From Burkholderiales bacterium (GTDB lineage Bacteria > Pseudomonadota > Gammaproteobacteria > Burkholderiales > Methylophilaceae): 32,461 bases of DNA. The notes under the pieces are model-generated. The model was not told the origin of the DNA. It saw nothing but the letters and a program-made list of their open reading frames with translations, and did not search any database. The stretch covers positions 1 to 32,461 of the forward strand of contig JAURKY010000007.1 in assembly GCA_030831475.1 (NCBI GenBank), given 5' to 3'. Positions 30,213 through 32,461 of the stretch are shown piece by piece. Numbering within the stretch: position 1 is the first letter of the stretch; each line of letters starts with the position of its first letter. Both the position numbers and the translations under genes were made by a program.

Positions 30213-31154
30213 TTATTTTTTTAATTTTTCTGTCGCTTGAATTAAAGCTGCCAATGTACCATCCTCTGAGGCTGAGTGACCCGCATTAGGGACCATAATG
30301 ATTTGGGCATTAGGTATTTGCTTGGATAATTCATAAGCCGTCTTGGGTGGACACACCATGTCGTAACGACCCTGGACAATCACCACAGGTATGTCATTGA
30401 GGGCTGCTGATTTTTCAAGTAATTCATTTCCATTCACATAGCAATCCTCTTTGATGTAATGCAGTTGAACCTTGGCGCGTGCTAATTCAAAATCATAATT
30501 AATGGGTTCGGAACTTGATTCTTCTTCAGGCAATAGTTTTAAAATACTGCCCTCAAATTGATTCCATGCAAAAGCCGCTTGCTTGGCTTCATCTAAATCC
30601 TCACTAAAAACAAGCTCATAATAAGTATCGACTAGATTGGATTTAGTAATGTGTGTTTTGTGAGATAGAAGTTTGGCATGCAATTCTGGAAAGAATTGGT
30701 CGACTTCATTTAAGAACCAACTTAGTTCATGTTTACGACTTAAAAAGATACCTCTTAAAATAAGACCTTGAACCCGATCTTTGTGTTGGATGCCGTAAGC
30801 TAATGCAAGGGTGCTGCCCCATGAGCCTCCAAAAAGGATCCATTGATCGATTTTTAAATGTATCCGAATTGTTTCAATATCATCTATTAAATGTTGCGTT
30901 GTATTATTTTGAGTCTCGCCCAAAGGTTTGCTTTGGCCGCAACCTCTTTGATCAAAAAGAATAATTCTGTAATGTTTCGGATCAAAAAACCGTCTTTGTT
31001 TTGGACCCGTACCGCCACCCGGGCCTCCATGAAGAAAGATAATAGGCTGACCTGATGGGTTGCCAGATTCCTCGAAATAGACGTCATGACCATCTTTGCT
31101 CGACAGATAACCCGCATTAAATGGTTCTATTTCATCAAATAATGTTTTTTGCAT
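30213..31154 (-). CDS. pip: Proline iminopeptidase
   Basis: The 313-residue alpha/beta hydrolase matches family S33, which removes N-terminal proline. Visible are the oxyanion HGGPGGGTG (residues 42-50), DQRGCGQS (68-75), the nucleophile S111 in GGSWGS, the catalytic Asp in QGRYDMVCPP and the His in NAGHSASEDG. Length and motifs fit the bacterial monomeric enzyme. It lies six bases upstream of the YihY fusion gene on the same strand, so the two are probably one transcript. The upstream side faces the xoxF control region. Confidence 0.92.
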   Translation of the reverse strand: MQKTLFDEIEPFNAGYLSSKDGHDVYFEESGNPSGQPIIFLHGGPGGGTGPKQRRFFDPKHYRIILFDQRGCGQSKPLGETQNNTTQHLIDDIETIRIHLKIDQWILFGGSWGSTLALAYGIQHKDRVQGLILRGIFLSRKHELSWFLNEVDQFFPELHAKLLSHKTHITKSNLVDTYYELVFSEDLDEAKQAAFAWNQFEGSILKLLPEEESSSEPINYDFELARAKVQLHYIKEDCYVNGNELLEKSAALNDIPVVIVQGRYDMVCPPKTAYELSKQIPNAQIIMVPNAGHSASEDGTLAALIQATEKLKK

Positions 31155-31256
31155 CGATTTTATACCTTATATTTAAGCATTTTTAATACCCCATTCTAAA
31201 TTAAAAAAAGCCCAAAAATAGACCCTTTTTTTTGATAAGTAAAATAAATCAATAAA

Positions 31257-31274
31257 TGTAACAAAATTGTTACA
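31257..31274. promoter_or_regulatory. Perfect palindrome upstream of the xoxF promoter (operator candidate)
   Basis: TGTAACA and TGTTACA flank an AAAT spacer (7-4-7). It ends six bases before the -35 box, a position expected for an activator site. The regulator is unknown. Confidence 0.6.
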
Positions 31275-31280
31275 AAAGTG

Positions 31281-31307
31281 TTGCATTTCAAAATTCAGAG
31301 GTATAGA
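31281..31307 (+). promoter_or_regulatory. Candidate xoxF promoter
   Basis: TTGCAT at 31281-31286 and TATAGA at 31302-31307 are 15 bases apart, shorter than ideal, which fits an activator-dependent promoter. The predicted start is near 31314, giving a leader of about 130 bases. Confidence 0.5.
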
Positions 31308-31313
31308 GTGTTC

Positions 31314-31411
31314 ATCAAGCACGTGAAGTTGGTGCTACCCGGTGTAAATCTATCTGATGCGATAGCTGTTATGCAGTATATCTGCCATTAGTGGACTTTT
31401 CACTGTTTTTT
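31314..31411 (+). ncRNA. Structured xoxF leader with a terminator-like hairpin (candidate cis-regulatory RNA)
   Basis: Four local hairpins can be drawn by eye: AGCAC/GTGCT (31318-31336), CTATC/GATAG (31350-31365), GCAG/CTGC (31373-31385) and TAGTGGA/TTCACTG (31389-31405), the last followed by six T (31406-31411). CCA/TGG (31385-31394) competes with the last stem. This is the pattern of an attenuator. I do not recognise a known riboswitch class. Confidence 0.45.
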
Positions 31412-31443
31412 ATAACCCTTAGTTAAAACTATGGAGATTTATA

Positions 31444-32461
31444 ATGCAATTAAATAAAATCAAATTAGCTCTTGGTTTCGTTGCTGGTTTAACTGTTGCT
31501 ATGCCAATGGTTGCTTCAGCTGCTGCTGACCAAGAAAAAGCTATGGCTAATGCTAACAACTGGGCTCACCCACGTGGTCAGCATGACAACCAAGCTTTTT
31601 CACAATTAACACAAATCAACAAAGGTAACGTTAAGAACCTTAAAGCTGCATGGACATTTGCAACTGGTGTTAACCGTGGCCACGAAGGTGCTCCACTTGT
31701 TATTGGTAACACTATGTTCGTTCACACAGCGTTCCCTAACAACGTTTACGCTTTAGATTTAAACAACGACCAGAAAATCGTTTGGTCATACTTCCCAAAA
31801 CAAGATCCTAGCGTTCAAGCAGTTCTTTGCTGCGATAACGTTAACCGTGGTCTAGGTTTTGGTAATGGTAAGATCTTTTTACAACAAAACGATGGTATGT
31901 TAGTTGCTCTTGATGCTAAATCAGGTGCTAAAGTTTGGGAAGTGTCTAACACAGATCCAAAAGTTGGCGCTACAAACACTAACGCACCTCACGTAATCAA
32001 AGACAAAGTACTTACAGGTTGTTCAGGTGCTGAATTTGGTGTTCGTTGCTTCATCGCAGCTTACAACATCGATGACGGTTCTTTAGCTTGGAAAGCTTAC
32101 AGTACTGGTCCTGATTCAGAAGTTCTTATCGGTGCTGACTTCAACAAAGAAAACCCACTCTTCTCAGCGTTATCAGTTTACGAAGATGTAAACGGTGGTA
32201 ACACTCAAGGTGGTTCTTTCAAAAAAATCCCAACTGACCAATTACAAGGCGGTGTTGCTGATCTAGGTGTTAAAACTTGGCTCAAACCACAAGCTGTAAA
32301 AGACGGTTGGCAACATGGCGGTGGCTCTGTATGGGGCTGGTGGCCATATGATGCAAAAACAAACTTAGTGTACTACGGTACAGGTAACCCATCTGTTTGG
32401 AACCCAGACGTACGTCCTGGTGACAACAAATGGTCAATGACTGTATTCGCACGTGACCTTG
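31444..32461 (+). CDS. xoxF: PQQ-dependent methanol dehydrogenase large subunit, XoxF type (3' end outside window)
   Basis: The first 339 codons are present. A signal peptide (cut after VASA, about residue 26) leads to the eight-bladed propeller. Landmarks are GHEGAPLVIGNTMFVHT, the vicinal disulfide C129-C130 (VLCCDNVNRG) that stacks on PQQ, the metal ligand E197 in GCSGAEFGVRC and the Asn in YYGTGNPSVWNP. This enzyme oxidises methanol to formaldehyde in the periplasm. PSVWNP-RPGDNKWSMT and FPKQDPSV favour XoxF over MxaF, but the extra Asp diagnostic of lanthanide use is beyond the window. Codon use is strongly biased to GCT, AAC, TTC and CCA, unlike the neighbours, indicating very high expression. 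Confidence 0.88.
   Translation, partial: MQLNKIKLALGFVAGLTVAMPMVASAAADQEKAMANANNWAHPRGQHDNQAFSQLTQINKGNVKNLKAAWTFATGVNRGHEGAPLVIGNTMFVHTAFPNNVYALDLNNDQKIVWSYFPKQDPSVQAVLCCDNVNRGLGFGNGKIFLQQNDGMLVALDAKSGAKVWEVSNTDPKVGATNTNAPHVIKDKVLTGCSGAEFGVRCFIAAYNIDDGSLAWKAYSTGPDSEVLIGADFNKENPLFSALSVYEDVNGGNTQGGSFKKIPTDQLQGGVADLGVKTWLKPQAVKDGWQHGGGSVWGWWPYDAKTNLVYYGTGNPSVWNPDVRPGDNKWSMTVFARDL

Larger units (their letters stand above)
31155..31443 (+). promoter_or_regulatory. xoxF upstream region with promoter, palindrome and leader RNA
   Basis: These 289 non-coding bases separate the divergent pip and xoxF starts. The first part is A/T rich. A palindrome, a promoter and then about 130 bases of more GC-balanced, hairpin-forming leader follow; they are listed separately. 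A GGAG site (31433-31436) precedes the xoxF ATG by seven bases. Confidence 0.7.

Noticed and set aside
31314-31411. Known riboswitch class in the xoxF leader
   Set aside because: I compared it by eye with remembered cores of common classes (cobalamin, glycine, SAM, fluoride, GEMM, preQ1, ZTP) and saw no match, so no name is given.
1-32461. CRISPR array or insertion sequence
   Set aside because: The only tandem repeats are coding repeats in frame within real genes. No transposase frames or terminal inverted repeats were seen.

Overview
The window looks like a stretch of chromosome from a small, AT-rich, streamlined methylotroph, most likely a betaproteobacterium of the family Methylophilaceae (OM43 / Methylopumilus type). 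Three things support this: the gene order rpsP-rimM-trmD-rplS-xerD and rpsU-yqeY-dnaG-rpoD-tRNA(CAU); very tight packing, with several convergent genes touching or overlapping at their stop codons; and, at the right edge, the first 339 codons of a strongly expressed PQQ methanol dehydrogenase of the XoxF type. The taxonomic placement is inferred from gene content and protein character. No database search was run. I see no insertion sequence, prophage, CRISPR array or plasmid function.

Layout. 1-1988: ribosomal protein / tRNA modification operon (end of rpsP, rimM, trmD, rplS, terminator). Both ribosomal proteins carry the same 33-bp-repeat Ala/Pro/Glu tail. 2008-4890: xerD, folB, plsY, tsaD. 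4907-9613: macromolecular synthesis operon (rpsU, yqeY, dnaG, rpoD with a consensus promoter) followed by a CAU tRNA. 9643-12090: a small His/Cys-rich secreted protein and a ZnuD-like TonB-dependent receptor, probably a zinc uptake unit. 12103-17419: a mixed region of envelope genes (UPF0114 protein, htpX, marC, mtgA, an hsp20 with a sigma-32 promoter) and three tiny lipoproteins, each with its own promoter and terminator. 17420-18803: a small secreted protein, a dual-BON lipoprotein and a SYLF protein. 18868-21384: a three-gene operon (porin, FMN-binding protein, PepSY membrane protein) behind two tandem perfect Fur boxes. 21385-25111: DNA repair and nucleoid genes (an AlkA-like glycosylase, HU, umuDC) plus an SDR. 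25104-31154: RodZ-like protein, Na+/H+ antiporter, TPR-dioxygenase, a YihY-cNMP-domain fusion and proline iminopeptidase. 31155-32461: xoxF with an upstream palindrome, promoter and an apparently structured leader ending in a terminator-like hairpin.

How the parts fit together. The metal theme is strong: a zinc receptor, an iron-repressed porin with a probably flavinylated redox partner, and a lanthanide-type methanol dehydrogenase. The observations I consider most worth following are the nucleotide-identical repeat tails shared by S16 and L19; the two small lipoproteins that end in a conserved GGNGGFNP...DGGADLGD(I/V)N peptide; the Fur-controlled porin/flavoprotein/PepSY operon; the leader RNA of xoxF; and the YihY-cNMP-domain fusion.
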